Shown: one piece after another, positions 21,386 through 33,731 of the stretch | Position numbering within the stretch: position 1 is the stretch's first letter | Layout of the letters: each line of letters opens with the position of its first letter | Source: Incurvaria masculella | Taxonomy: Eukaryota; Arthropoda; Insecta; Lepidoptera; Incurvariidae | DNA length: 64,000 bases | Assembly: GCA_946894095.1 (NCBI GenBank) | Contig: OX335643.1 | Span: 4,575,036-4,639,035, forward strand | Reading direction: 5' to 3' | Program-made: the position numbers and the translations under genes | Notes under the pieces: generated by a model | What the model was told of the DNA's origin: nothing | Databases searched by the model: none | What the model saw: only the letters and a program-made list of their open reading frames with translations

Positions 21386-21479
21386 CATGCCACGCAAACA
21401 TAGTCGCAGACGTATTGAAGGCTTCGTGGGGATGGGGACCGACTTGGCGAATGCGTTTCGGGAGCACATTCGCGCCTTA
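21386..21479 (+). repeat. dispersed repeat, second copy at 49811-49905
   Basis: CATGCCACGCAAACATAGTC then GCAGACGTATTG..AGG and a GCACATTCGCGC-type end. The match at 49811 covers the same order of motifs. Confidence 0.55.
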
Positions 21480-21989
21480 GATGAAAAAGGAATGGATACG
21501 GTACCTCCATACTGATGATAGTTCAAAAGCGTTCCTATTTAAAAAAAAACTCACACACCTATACTTTTACATACACACCAAACTCTAATACGTAAAGGGT
21601 AAAAGAGCAGGACAAAGGTATAAGGAAATGCATCATGCGAAAAAGTGACAAATAGATTCATCTAATCGCGGAAGAATGAAATGAGACAACAATTTTCTTA
21701 AATTGAATTAGTTATAGCGTGAGAAAAAGGGATGGTGACATTTGTGACGTCTGATCGTAGATATGGTGCAAAATTCATCCTAATCCATCATGACACATCA
21801 ACGATGCGCGCATGCTAAACCCTTTGACCAGAATGGCGCGTCAAAACTAAATGAAAAATGAAAGTGAAAACGGCAGGGTTGCCAAAAATGATCACAAAAA
21901 TAAATAACAATATGTTGTATTGTACATTAAAATATTAAGGTTCCTATTCATAGTTTATTCATATATTCATACAGTTCAGCAAAATCGAA

Positions 21990-22205
21990 CTATGAGTATC
22001 TTAGGCAGAAGATCAGCCTAGCCATTCAGCGGGGGAACGCGGCCTCCGTCATCGGCACGTTGCCAATTGCGCCGATGATGGAGGAATATTTTAATCTTTA
22101 GTTGTGTTTTATTCCTTTTTCTGTATTAATTAATTTATAATAATATAAAAAAAATACAAACATATACAACAATAATTTATACATACTATAAATAAAAAAA
22201 ATGTT
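21990..22205 (+). pseudogene. 3' end of RLE-type non-LTR retrotransposon
   Basis: A 34-codon frame ending TAG at 22099-22101 carries ISLAIQRGNAASVIGT, the same C-terminal signature as the element at 53070-54794 (ISLEIQRGNAISVLGT). An AT-rich 3' UTR with A-rich tail follows. The rest of the element is missing, the usual result of 5' truncation. Confidence 0.75.
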
Positions 22206-22542
22206 ACCGTTTCTTATGACTATTTTCAGAGAATCCAAAGTTTCTCATAGATGACAAGAGGTTCCTATTTAGTGCTAGTGGTCAGAACAAGTAGTACCAT
22301 GATTGTATAGTTAACAAGGCATCAAATAATCTTTTCGCGAATTTGCAAGCGGGAAAATGAAAAAAATATTAATGGAATCATTCTTTATACCATCGTTTTT
22401 CTGAGTAAAAAAAGGATAAATTAATAAAGTCAAATATACACAATTTGTAAATATTTAAATCATAAAATAAAATAAACACAAAGAGGGAATCATTAATGTA
22501 TTGCAAGTATGGGTTTAACATTGCAAAACTAATAATATTGAT

Positions 22543-22583
22543 TATTCTTGAATTGTCCATGTTTTATGGACAATTCAAGAATA
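22543..22583. repeat. perfect 18-bp stem hairpin
   Basis: TATTCTTGAATTGTCCAT, loop GTTTT, then ATGGACAATTCAAGAATA. It has the geometry of a terminator or hairpin RNA, but nothing transcribed is seen nearby. Confidence 0.85.
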
Positions 22584-23589
22584 TATACAAGAATATATAA
22601 CATACATATTTTATGCATTTAAAAATTTATTTAAAAATAAAATGCGTTTTAGATGCTAAAAAATTGTCCAAATAATAGTCAGTACAGTGTTATGTAAAAC
22701 CTGTTGATGATTATTGCCGTTTGCCGTAAATGTGTGATGGTATTTTGATAAACCACTAAGTTCTTTCTTTTTACATTTTTTTTAATTTCCTTTAAATAGG
22801 TTCAGTTTATTACGCTTTTGTCCCTTTGTCGCGGCTTTAATCCCCGGATTGGTTTTATGTATATGATAAAGTTTTACATTTACATATTTTTCGATAATAG
22901 CCCTAAGAAGATGATTAAGTAAGTCGTGATAAGTCTATGATTAAATGTAGCAGGTTGAAGAAATGAATACTTATTCAATGACAAAAGGACATTTGAGCCA
23001 AGAAACGACTTGAGAATTTTAATCTTTATGGAAACGAGCTGTCTGTCACATGTAAAATTTTGACCATTTTCAAGGATTTACCTTTTTAGCACAGCCTCGG
23101 AACTAAGACATATTATACAAACATCCTAAACGACATTATAAAAAATAATAAACAGTACGTAGACTATTGTTTTGTGGCAGCCCTACTTGTTTTTAAAATA
23201 AAATTTAGTTCAATATTTAATACTGAAATGAAAACAAAAATAAAAATCGAACTGACAATTTAAGTTTGCTTGTGCCAACCCTGTTTGCGGCTTTACAACA
23301 CATAAAAGGTTTCAGGTCAACTAAACTAAAAATATACTGAATATGCTTGTACTTACACATGGAATGTGATTCCATTGCTCTTGTTGTGCTTATTAGTGTT
23401 ATTTCGACATTTGTCAACCACACAAGACATTTTGAAGGCATTTTGTTGATATTTTGAAATCATGCCCAACTGACGCGCATGGATTGACGTTTGACACCGA
23501 CTGAGAGATATGAGCTGACTGAGCGTATATTTGACGGACCGTAAAAATTTTTTAGTCCCCTATCCATTCCTTTTTCATCTAAGATTCGC

Positions 23590-25508
23590 GGGCGTTTTCG
23601 ATGTTTGCACTGCATTTATTTTTTAATTTTTATTTAAAATTATTGAGGAAGGCTATTTTTTCCTCGAATAAATATTTGTAACTTGAGTAAAATCTACACA
23701 TATCGTGCAGGTTCTTTCTGACGTGTGCAAAGTCACCATAAGAAAAAAAAATAAAGCAATGAAACTAAATGAAAAATCTTGCATGCGACGCGCGACTTCT
23801 TCCCATTCTCTTCTGTGGCCTGCGACCATCTTTGCTTGTTGTATGTGTACGAATGGCATCACCGTAACCTTCCCCGCACATTGCACTTTGACCCACATAC
23901 ATTTTCCTTAAAAAAAAAATGGGGTGCGCTCCGTACGCAAAAGTTGGGTTGTTAGTTATAAAAAATTAAATACAGTTGGTTGGCACACGCTGGATAGCAC
24001 ATCTTTTTCTCTGAGAATAGCAACAACTAAAGAATTATTGGATTAACCAGGAATAGGCAACCCGGTGCAAGCGGGTTCGCTCACACCCGGTTCGTCCATG
24101 CCTCCGCATTTACTGCTCTAGGACTGTTCCGCGCGCCGCGCCCTCGGCGTTCGTCGAAATGATTTACACGCGACATGGCCGCTAGCGGCGTCAGTTTTGT
24201 TCTCTCGCGTTTTATTTCTTTCTTATCCGCGCAGTCGCGCTCCGACTTCAAGTGGCGGCTTCCCTTTGAGCTGCGTCGAGTAGTTGTGGGATCGCCACTG
24301 TCAGTCATATCAGAGCTCCGTCACTACCAAATACCTTCTAAGGTATTCACCTAGGGCGTTCGGGAACCCGGGGTTCCAAATTCAGTCGGGGGCCAAACAA
24401 TACCAAGGTACATTTATAAATACTAAATAACACCAAGACACATTATAAATAAGTGATGTTGGTATTTCATTCGACTAAACTGTTGGCGGTGGCAGCGCAT
24501 GACAACCCTAGCACACTTGCGAGCCGGGTTCAAGCGACAAATTGTTTGTAGTGCGGCGGGTCAGCGAAGACGCGTTTGATCTCACCGACATTGAGCGAAG
24601 GACCAAAATATTTAGCTTAGCGGCAATTAAGCGCAACTTCTGTGCCTAGCACTATTCGTTATTCTGTGTTATGGTTCCTTGTGGCGCCTTTGGCCGATGA
24701 AAGCTCACGGTAAAAGTGCACGAGCGATACTTATGCTGTCACAGACCCGGCAAGCCATATTACTTTGCGGACGAAACGATAACACCGCTACCTGTCTCTT
24801 TCGTCGCTTGTCTCTTTCGAGGTAATACATAATAAAGCGAAAGGAACTTCGGCCCTACTGGGTGTCCCACACCACCTCTCGTATTTTTTTTCAGGACAAT
24901 GAGCCATTGTGCTAATGACGGTAGATTTATCGTGACCCAACTGCTCTGTCGCTAATTTCTTGACGCGGTGCGGCCTAGCCATCACCCGGATCAAAGGCCG
25001 CGCTACTCGGTCACCACTCAATATACCGGCTTTCTGTATAAAGTGGTGATCGAGTCGCATGGCGTCCGATCCGTTTGGCGTCTAAGATATTGGCGATGGA
25101 AATGTGGATAAGCCTTTCACGTCTACGTTTCGTGGGTATCCCAAGGGACCGGGTGACTGTTCCTCGGGTGCCAAGCCGCGGCGTTTTGTTTTCGTTGCTT
25201 TGTCAATTTCGATAATAAATAATAATAATAGTTACGTACTTGTTAATGACGAGGTGGATATCTTTGAAGTCACAACCCTCCTCCCTTTTACTTATATAGA
25301 CAGCTTTCGCATACAAAATCTGTCAGTTTACCGTCACATTGGAGTAGGTGCAGAACCTACACCTAATTTTTCGCTTCGTAATCGGACTGCCGGTAATATT
25401 ATATTTTAAATAAGTCAGTTTCTTTATTTCCTCCATTAGATGGATACTAATTTGTTTTTGGAATGTTTATATTGCATTCAATGATTGCTTGGCAGTGAAT
25501 TTGATCGA
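23590..25508. other. unassigned DNA, partly GC-rich
   Basis: Nothing firmly recognised. Bases 24060-24330 and 24480-25060 are GC-richer than the surroundings and carry short open frames (24081-24308 and 24788-25060, minus) without domains. Confidence 0.35.
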
Positions 25509-25510
25509 AA

Positions 25511-25645
25511 ATACGGACAATTTTCATTACCGCTTCCACCATCGTTCATTTAAAGCGATGGTACCAACCCGGGCGGGATTAACCCTACCGCCATTCTAAG
25601 GAAGGGGAGCGTGGAAGAGTTTAAGTGGAATCCGAACCACGATAG
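25511..25645 (-). mobile_element. SINE body fragment of the 5S-headed type
   Basis: ATACGGACAATTTTCATTAC, GATGGTACCAACCCGGGCGG and GTGGAATCCGAACCAC, inverted. The last motif is characteristic of the copies with 5S-derived heads, but the head and tail are absent. Confidence 0.7.
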
Positions 25646-25959
25646 ACAAATCCCCTAGTCTTACAACGTGTACGGGAAGAAGGCGGTGGGCTCACTGTAT
25701 TCTTTCTACGTGTCGAAACCCATACAGCCTCGCATACAGCACAATTAAGCACGTGTAATTGCGCTTGAAACGTTTCAAGTGTTATTGCAGTTAAGTGGAT
25801 CAAATAATTCAGATTTGAGAGTAGATAAAGTTTCCGGATGGGTTCTCCAGAACCTTGTCCAGTTCAACGCGGAGACATAGGCGTGCATAGTTAGTCCGAA
25901 ACCGACTTCGTTCCTTCCCGGGTATTGACGACCACATGGGGATACTTGCTGACGTATAA

Positions 25960-26390
25960 CCTAAACTTCGGACGCCATATCGGGGATCAAGCCCACTCTG
26001 CTCCCCCACGAGGCGCAGATAAAGTATTGCGTGGAGTATTGTTCGCATCTGTGGCAGGTTTCAGCTAAGTACCTGCTTGGTTGCTTGAACTCGATGCAGC
26101 GCCGTATCTCATTGACGACCCCAATGTATCCCCGAATTTGGAGACCCTCCAACTCCGAACGGATGGAGGGTTCTATTGTCTCTACTATGGAGAATGTTCT
26201 TCGGAGCTGCATAACGTTATAGCTACATCCGAGGCTTTCAAAGGCGTCATTGCTAGATTACGGGGCACACAGTTTCTCTATACTTCAATGTCAATCTTCA
26301 GGGGTGATTTAATCAGTGGGGATTTCAATCCGAATATGGGAAACATGCGTTCCGCACCACGATGGTGTAGAACGCCTTATTCCCCCGTCC
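25960..26390 (+). pseudogene. decayed non-LTR (Jockey-like) RT C-terminal remnant
   Basis: Two overlapping + frames together carry the order expected for the thumb region of a Jockey-type RT: VEYCSHLW near 26025, QRR near 26098, then IDDPNVSPNLETLQLR and YYGECSSEL. A frameshift near 26100 separates them and the 3' part is eroded. The family call rests on motif recall. Confidence 0.6.
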
Positions 26391-26399
26391 CCGCCCTCT

Positions 26400-27371
26400 A
26401 AACCCCAATACTTCTAATCCTCCGAAGTCCCGCGGGCCCTAATCCGCCGGCACTATTGATTGTAAACAGAAAAGGTTATTAAATTCACCCGCCTCGGCGA
26501 CGTCACCAGCAATCACGTGATCAATTAACTTCGCCGCCAGCGAGCTCCGGCCCGCCGGCACAGAGCGACGCGCGCGCCCGCTGGTGAGACGCCCGGCACA
26601 CTGCGCGGCAGCGTTACCTAATACAACTCCTCAAATTTCCCAAAACAATTCTTAGGATCCTGAGATCCGTTAAAATCCCGTATTGGATCCCAAGTTTTCA
26701 TCCAATGAGCAAAAAACTGAATTTCCCGAAAACATGACAGTTTAAGCGAATTCCCCGACGCTTTCTTTCCCCACCATTTTTATTACAATAGCTGAAATCC
26801 CTTACAATCGAGGAGCGTTCAACAACGCTGCTGCGCGACCTGAGAGAACATGGCCGCCTACTCCCGTCATGCTCGGCTAAGCCACTGCCGTGGGGCTGAT
26901 ATCATAAATTAAAGGGGAAGGTATAGATAGCGAATGTCATGCCGACGCTTCTAACCTAGTAGTTCGACTACCTAGTGGTATCGACTACTATTAGGGCTCT
27001 TACTCCTCTAGATGCTCCTTGTTGCTGATGGCACTTGGCGACACCTTCACTTTACATGGCATTTATATCGACAAATTACCAAAACACACACTAAACACAC
27101 CAACCTTTCTTTGCTGGCGAAAGGCCACAATCATTCTCCGAATGTTGCTAGCTTAGGCCCTAAAATCGAATTACGAATGAATCTGTCACACAATGACAGA
27201 CCAAAAGCCAGGACAGCTGTAATGTATTTGTCACGAGGTGGGCAAAGGACTTTTCCACACAGCCGTCTCACATCATGAACTCTATGAAATGATACTGCTG
27301 AAAACGGTCCCATTCTAGTAGCATATGTGACTTGTTGGCTGGTGACTTCGTCAAACAAAAACGAAGAATAA
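26400..27371. other. unassigned DNA with a short GC-rich patch
   Basis: Bases 26490-26620 are GC-rich and include CAATCACGTGATC, an E-box-like palindrome. ATATCATAAATTAAAGGGGA near 26899 recurs diverged near 32011, so a small dispersed repeat is present. Confidence 0.35.
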
Positions 27372-27526
27372 GGGCCGAGTGCACGAAAGGACAAAAAATC
27401 AAAATCAACGTCAAAGTATGATTAAACACGTCACTTTGTGTGGACAGTATGGAAGAAACTCTATGCGGTTCAAAGTGACGTGTTTGAACATTGATTAACT
27501 CAGCTGTTTCTTTGTGCAATCGGGGC
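27372..27526 (+). mobile_element. Harbinger-like MITE, copy 1
   Basis: Bounded by TAA on both sides (27369-27371, 27527-27529). The termini GGGCCGAGTGCAC and GTGCAATCGGGGC are inverse repeats, and the arms ACACGTCACTTTG / CAAAGTGACGTGTTT fold back. A copy in inverse orientation, about 90 percent alike, lies at 40412-40571. A 3-bp TAA duplication with GG-starting ends fits PIF/Harbinger; no transposase is present. Confidence 0.65.
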
Positions 27527-27872
27527 TAAGTGTCATTATAGACTGACAGTTTTTACATACATACCTTCAAGCCGCTTTCCCGGAGTCAGGAGGCGGAGAT
27601 GATAGAGTCGCGCTCTACACCTCTTTCGCTTCATCTACAAACATTTATCTTTCCATACATGTCTTACGATTACGGGTGACAGGTTGTGCTTACCTTAAAA
27701 CCTGTTCCGTCCGAACGGTTATAAGCTCCACTACGCACAATTCCACAACCGAACTTTGTTCATCATTCATAACTTTGTAACTGTAAAATTCATAGGTTAT
27801 AAATAAATAAATTTTCAAGGTAACCATCACTTACATGAAGCGTATTTAGTGAAGCCAGCTATCTGTGGCGTT
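27527..27872. other. unassigned DNA
   Basis: Nothing recognised. Confidence 0.3.
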
Positions 27873-28010
27873 GTCTGTTACTGTGCTGCGCCGGTCGAAG
27901 TTTCCGAGTGTTGCCGCCCGCTAACAGCATCCGACAAGCGGACGAATTGATCTCGAATTGGGCTGCAAGCCCTGTACTTAATCACCAACCTAAGCGTGGC
28001 TCTCTATCCA
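27873..28010 (+). repeat. unnamed repeat K, copy 1, with coding-like similarity
   Basis: Aligns with 31649-31790: AGTGTTGCCGCCCGCTAACA against AGTGTTGCTCCCTGCTAACA, then GCGGACGAATTGA in both. Both read PPANS.RQADEL / LPANSSRQADEL on the plus strand in similar context, so this may be a remnant of a coding element. A shorter match is at 30191-30234. Confidence 0.5.
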
Positions 28011-28338
28011 CTGAAATAATGACACTGTCATACCGGCAGTCGATAGAGAAGAGGGTCTTAAAGAGAGAGAAGAGAAGAAAGGCCAGCCAAACATTTACAG
28101 TCCTGTCAAATCGATATTGGAACAAATTTTAGTGTCAGGTGGTGACAACAACCGGGGAGTTATAAGGTAAATTAATTTGACGGGAGCACAGCCAAGTGAG
28201 TGAGTACGTTCAGTAGAATTTTGTACCACGCTAACTGTCAAACGACGTGTTATTCGGCCAAGTGAACTAAAATTTACTAGTAAGCAACAGATATTTTTTC
28301 CTATGTTTATTAGCCTACATTTTCCAATCTAAAATATA

Positions 28339-29641
28339 ATAGGTCGGGGAAAAAGTCTTTTCGCATTATAGTATGTATGAACTTGAAATAAAATCTCTTT
28401 GGCTATACTATTTGTATCTGGCTGGTTTTGGTATCATTGAAAGTTTAAATTTTAAAGAACATAATTCCAAATTCAAATTAGGAAAATGTGTGATTCTCAT
28501 TTGTTTTTCGTACTGTCAAAATGAGTGAATCTAATGAAGAAATTCGATACATTTTAAAATTTTTTTAAAATGTTACTTTACTACAAAAAAGGTAAAAATG
28601 CAACGCAAGCCGCGAAAAAAATTTGCGATGTTTATGGACCTAGTGCAGTGACTGTGAGAGTAGCACAAATTTGGTTTAAGCGTTTTCAATCCGGAAATTT
28701 TGATGTCAAAGATGCACGTCGCTCTGGTCGCCCTATTACGGATAAATGGATGCCATTTTTGAAAAAGTGGAGCAAGATCGGCATATCAGTAGTTACGACG
28801 TAGCTGAAGAACTAGGAATTGACCACAAAACAGTTTTGGCGCATTTGAAAAAAACTGGGTACACAAAAAAGCTCGAAATTTGGGTACCTCACGAGCTCAC
28901 TGAAAGAAACCTAATGAACCGTGTACTCATTTGTGATTCTTTATTACGACGTAATGAAACCGAACCATTTTTAAAGAAGAAGCTGATAACTGGTGATGAA
29001 AAGTGGATCACGTACGACAAGAACGTGCGAAAAAGGTCGTGGTCAAAGGCCGGTCAAGCTTCACAGACTGTGGCGAAACCCGGGTTAACTCGCAACAAGG
29101 TGATGCTGTGTGTGTGGTGGGATTGGAAGGGCATTATTCATTATGAGCTGTTACCACCAGGCAGGACCATCGATTCTGAACTCTACTGCGAACAACTGAT
29201 GAGATTAAAGCAAGAAGTTGAGAGAAAGCGGCCGGAATTAATCAACAGAAGGGGTGTGGTTTTTCATCATGATAACGCTAGACCTCACACATCTTTAGCC
29301 ACTCAGCAAAAACTAAGAGAGTTTGGCTGGGAGGTGTTAATGCATCCAACGTATAGTCCTGACCTTGCACCTTCAGATTTCCACCTGTTTAGGTCTCTTC
29401 AGAATTCTTTAGGCAGTGTCAGGTTAACATCACGAGAGGACTGCCAAAACCACTTGTCGCGGTATATTGATCAGAAGTCCCAATATTTCTATAGCAATGG
29501 GATCAAGTCCCTACCTACAAGATGGCAAAAAGTTATCGAACAAAATGGTACCAACATACTTTAGTTAAATGTAAATAAACCATATTAAAAAATGTTTTGA
29601 ATTTTCTTAAAAAATGCGAAGAAACTTTTTCCCCAACCTAA
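28339..29641 (+). mobile_element. mariner element, 1.3 kb, inactive
   Basis: Imperfect TIRs of about 28 bp, ATAGGTCGGGGAAAAAGTCT at the left and the inverse of TTAGGTTGGGGAAAAAGTTT at the right, are flanked by TA (28337-28338 and 29642-29643). Length and organisation are those of a complete mariner. The single transposase frame is broken, so the copy cannot move itself. Confidence 0.92.
28521..29564 (+). pseudogene. mariner transposase pseudogene (DD34D)
   Basis: The N-terminal part (paired-like helix-turn-helix, 28570-28745) and the catalytic part (28746-29564) lie in different frames. The likely start ATG at 28521 is in a third frame, so at least two indels occurred (near 28561-28570 and near 28745). 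The catalytic part keeps WVPHEL, TGDEKW, HHDNARPH and YSPDLAPSDFHLF. The second and third acidic residues are separated by 34 residues, the mariner signature. The catalytic aspartates themselves are intact. Confidence 0.92.
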
Positions 29642-29643
29642 TA

Positions 29644-30614
29644 TATAAAAAAAAATTACACGCAGACATAGATCATAGCAAAACATGTGCAGCATGTAAA
29701 TAGTTTTCGCTCGCAGCATAGGAATTGATTGGATAATGACCCTCTTCGCATTGTTGCATTTTATAGCTTTTTAAAAAAAATATACCGAGCGAAGAGCGAA
29801 ACGTCTTCGTTTCAGATTGGGCAAAATGCTTAATGTCTGGCTGTTCTTCTCTACAGGTCGCATTTCTCAACCGATTGTCGTGAAGTTTTGTGAACAGGTT
29901 TGATAATTATATAGATTTTTGATTCTCGCCAGTTTTTGAAAAAAATAAAAAAATTGAAAAATGGTTATAAATGCCAAATCTTGGAAAAGACAGGACTCGC
30001 GAGGTCTGTAGCTCAGGGCGCCACTATTATTATATGTCAAGATATGCTAGCGCCGCTTTTCAGTTGTCGTTTGCAATGCTTTCCACAGTCTACTGATCGG
30101 TTGGTTCTTATTCCAGGAATATCGCCAGTGCATGGGTGAAAAATCGTCCGAGTCGACTGATTAGCGTCGAGCGTGGAAAAAGTACACAATCGAGTGTCGT
30201 TGCTTGCTAACACACGACAAGCAGACAATTACTAAAATTAAAGTTTAATTGAGATGCAAGCTGCGTTACAAATGGACTCTTTGTACGTTAATTACTCAAC
30301 GAAACCACCCTAATATACTCTCTGCTTACTCCAAAAATAAAGTGATTATGTTCTTCTTTATTATGAGACTATTTCGCCTTTAAGGCAAAGTACTCTATTA
30401 TTGTTTAGTTTGCGAAAGTATCCACGAGATTTTGATTTGCTTGAAAATTGGTTAGGAACCTTTCAGCATACCAAATTGAAAAACTTTTCTTGAAAGAAGT
30501 AGAAGAGAATAAATATACTTGCTAAGGTAATTAGCACCTAGCACTGTCTGTTATGTTTCCAAATTGAGCTTGTAACTCCTAACGGCGTTTACGCTTGTCA
30601 GCCATGACAAACCG
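29644..30614. other. unassigned DNA, probably repeat-derived
   Basis: CTCAACCGATTGTCGTGAAG and TTTGATAATTATATAGATTT near 29870-29920 resemble motifs of abundant lepidopteran repeats. 30191-30234 matches repeat K. No gene was seen. Confidence 0.35.
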
Positions 30615-30862
30615 GATTATAGACTACGTTCACACCGGACTAAGATTTTGGCTTCCCCGTGCTACATTTTTTAGCAAATATAAATGCGGCTTTAAGCATT
30701 TTTCGACAAATATGTTGGTTGCACGATTTGTTCGTGTCACATTCACAGTCGTATTTATAGTAAACTGTAAACATTTAAATACGCGTACTATCACCGGACT
30801 ACCCGTGCGATTTAGTACGGACATAATCTGCGTATTAAAGTTAGTCCGCCAACTCTGAATAC
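30615..30862. repeat. possible fold-back element related to 1995-2096
   Basis: The right end, read inversely (TATTCAGAGTTGGCGGACTA then ACTTTAAT), matches the end of the element at 1995. The left boundary near ACACCGGACTAAG is less certain. Confidence 0.4.
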
Positions 30863-31648
30863 TTCTGTTAATGTTCAAATCCAAATTAACCAAAGCTTTG
30901 TCTCTAAGCATGCTACAGATGTTGGGCCAGCTTATACAAATGGGTCCCAATTTCTACAATTTCTTAGGCGCCGCATCTTGGAGGCCGCGCGACTCAGTCG
31001 CATTTTTTTTATAAAAAACATTAGTAGCTCTGCCGAGGGACCAATTATGCTCAAATCCGCCAAATACACCTCATCTCGCGTAACCACGTCCAGGCGAGCC
31101 GTACCACTATATCAGCTGATTGGCGGACTACTGCAGAGCTATCGGTCTTTTAATTAACTCCCAGGTAGAAGTTATGAGGACAACCATTACAGTCTATACT
31201 CTGGTGGTGACCCTGATTATCTGCGGCGAGAGCTCCAAATATAGGTTGGAGGGCTAATGATGCAAGTTACACAGAGCTGCGTCCATTGTAATACCTGTTA
31301 AAAAGAGTGACCCAGCAAACCGCCGTTGGCTCTAAGCTAGTTCGGGTCTCAAACAATACGGAAGTCTCGGCGCTGTATTGTGTCTAAGGACGCCAACGAA
31401 TACTGGGGACTGAATTCCCAAATGTTGCTAAAACATTTATTACAGAAGGTGGCTAGTGTAATAAACTCATTGGATACTGGCCTCCGAACCGCTTCGTGAC
31501 CGAGCCGCGCGGCGCTCGAGAAATTGACGACGCAGGCCTACATTTGCGGACTTTGGACCAAAATCTGTAGCGGGCGTAACGTGCTGTATTTTCAACATGA
31601 GCGTATAACGTCTGGAAGCGTCACTTGCTAGGTGAGTACTCTGTGCCC
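30863..31648. other. unassigned DNA
   Basis: Nothing recognised. Confidence 0.3.
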
Positions 31649-31790
31649 GTCTCGGTCCTGTGCCGCAGGGATCAAAGTTTGCGAGTGTTGCTCCCTGCTA
31701 ACAGCTCCCGACAGGCGGACGAATTGAGTTCGGATAGAGTTGCAAGCCCGTGCTTAATTATTGGGCGAAGCGTTTCTATCCCGTTGCACA
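31649..31790 (+). repeat. unnamed repeat K, copy 2
   Basis: See the copy at 27873. Shared blocks are GTTGC..CCTGCTAACAGC, CCGACAGGCGGACGAATTGA and GCAAGCCCGTGCTTAATTAT. Confidence 0.5.
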
Positions 31791-33731
31791 CGCGTCACTC
31801 GTGTTATCTCAAGTGCTTCGAACCGCATGCTAAAACATTAACGAAATCTAGATGGCGTTATTATCTCAAAAGTTAGAAAATAATCATTTGTTTGTATTGA
31901 TTTATTTAATGTATGCACATTAGGAGTGTTCACAATAATGTATAGACCAAATTTTGTCTGGAAAATAAAAACAAATAAAAATGAAGGTCCGCTGTGTAAA
32001 GTGAAGTCAGCTATATCATAAATTAAAGATGAAGGCGAAAACGTCATGCAACGTACAAAACTTGCCGAAAACCATCGATATAAAAAAAACATTTAGATCC
32101 GTTCTGAGCTTGGTACTTTAATTCGAACAATTTATAAAACCTGAGCTGTCAGTTTCGATACACCCATCACGGCGTTCGCGCCTGTTTGCCGAATATATAG
32201 GCTATGGTAGAAGAAATAAAGAATTATGCCGTCGTTTGTAGTGTAAAAATGTAAAAACGATAACGGGAAAGCCAAGAAGGAAGATGGAATCACATATCAC
32301 AGGTTTGCTATCCAAATTTTATCAAATGGCGTTATTTTATTGTGGTATGTGTAGTAAGTATAGTGCGCGCCCTTTCTCATACATGATTTTCCTATTTAGA
32401 TCCCTCTCGCTCTCTCTCATGCAACAGAACGAGACGGATAACTGAGTGATACCAGCTTAAGAAAAAGATCTCTGAGACGAGGATTATTACGAAAGTTGCA
32501 AATTTTTAAAACCTGATTTGCGTAATGTTTTGTGTGTTAATTGAATGTTCAAATTTTATATTTGGTTAGAAATTTTTGAGCATGTTATAAATAATTTAGA
32601 TGGCTAGATTGCTGATTAAAACTTATAACTGAGAGCAGGAAAATAAAAAAATCATGAAGGCAACACCATAGGCTTAAGGGGGGGAAACGAGTTGAGACGA
32701 TGACTTGTATAAAGTTTGACTCTGATGGCGCTTCTTTTTGTTGTTTTAGTTAAATGCCAAAAACTCTTTATATTCGTTGGTACTATGACATTTCTAACTA
32801 GGGCCATCTCCTGTAACTGCTAGAACTGGTTAGACCGTTATTAAACTAAGCTTGATTCGTTTGAACTCTGAATCTGGGAGACCCGATTGGCAAATATTTC
32901 CATCGTATGGACCGATGAGTGCAACCAAGCGAGAACAATCATATCGGTCCAGGCGAAAACCACGTCCACATTCGGATTAGGCTCACAAGAAGAGCCGCAC
33001 CTGATAATTCCAGCTTTGGAATAGTGAGTCGCGTTCGAATAGTAGCGACCTCGTTCTTCTCTAAAACTAAGTGCAAAGGTACTACTCCAGACGCGTCTAC
33101 CGTGCGTAGGAAAACGCAGGATGCATAGCCACGCTCCGATGCGTCAAAAATCTATTCGATATTCGCCTAGATAGGCATGATGAAAAGGTTACATTTTAAT
33201 GATAAATTAAGTGATGTCACGCGAAATAAAAAATATTGATTGGTTTGTATTAATGTATTCTGAAATGTTAATTGCAACGCCATCGCATTTTTATTATACC
33301 TATTTAACACTGGTATGATGTTAACAATACAAATACACCTTTAATCAATGGCTATATACTATATCGTGATGGCACGAAATCTTGCTAAAATTCTTCTCGC
33401 TCATTTCAGCACCGGCGAAACATTTTTGGAAAGCATTTTAACGTATTTTTATAGAGCATGAACGTGGAATCCGAGTTTTCTAAAATAATACTCATTGTGC
33501 ATTTGTTTTTAACTTTAAAAATGTAGGTAGAAGCGTACAGTGCTTTTCACGTCGAGTCATTTTCTAAATGTACTATAAAACTATAAATATATAATGAAAT
33601 AGTAATAGAGTGAGGGTAGACAGGTCAGATAACTATTAATTTAGGTGAAGGTAAATAAGTACCTAGTCAGCCTATGTGAGGTGCGGGTGTGTCCATACTA
33701 CACGCCCTACGGACTGACCAGAATAAACTCG
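31791..33731. other. unassigned DNA with two repeat pieces
   Basis: ATATCATAAATTAAAGATGA near 32011 and the inverse of the 788-833 repeat at 32767-32812 are present. A CT-rich tract CCCTCTCGCTCTCTCTC lies at about 32402. No convincing exon was found. Confidence 0.35.

Larger units (their letters stand above)
21480..23579. mobile_element. 2.1-kb element with 19-20-bp TIRs and TA duplication
   Basis: GATGAAAAAGGAATGGATA at 21480 has an exact inverse, TATCCATTCCTTTTTCATC, ending at 23579. TA flanks both sides (21478-21479 and 23580-23581). This is what a Tc1/mariner-type or other TA-targeting DNA transposon leaves. No transposase frame was seen inside. The interior is AT-rich and includes a LINE fragment at about 21990-22205. 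Confidence 0.6.

Noticed and set aside
24330..24560. LTR and primer-binding site suggested by TGTTGGCGGTGGCAGC
   Set aside because: No second LTR, no gag or pol sequence, and the motif is too weak.
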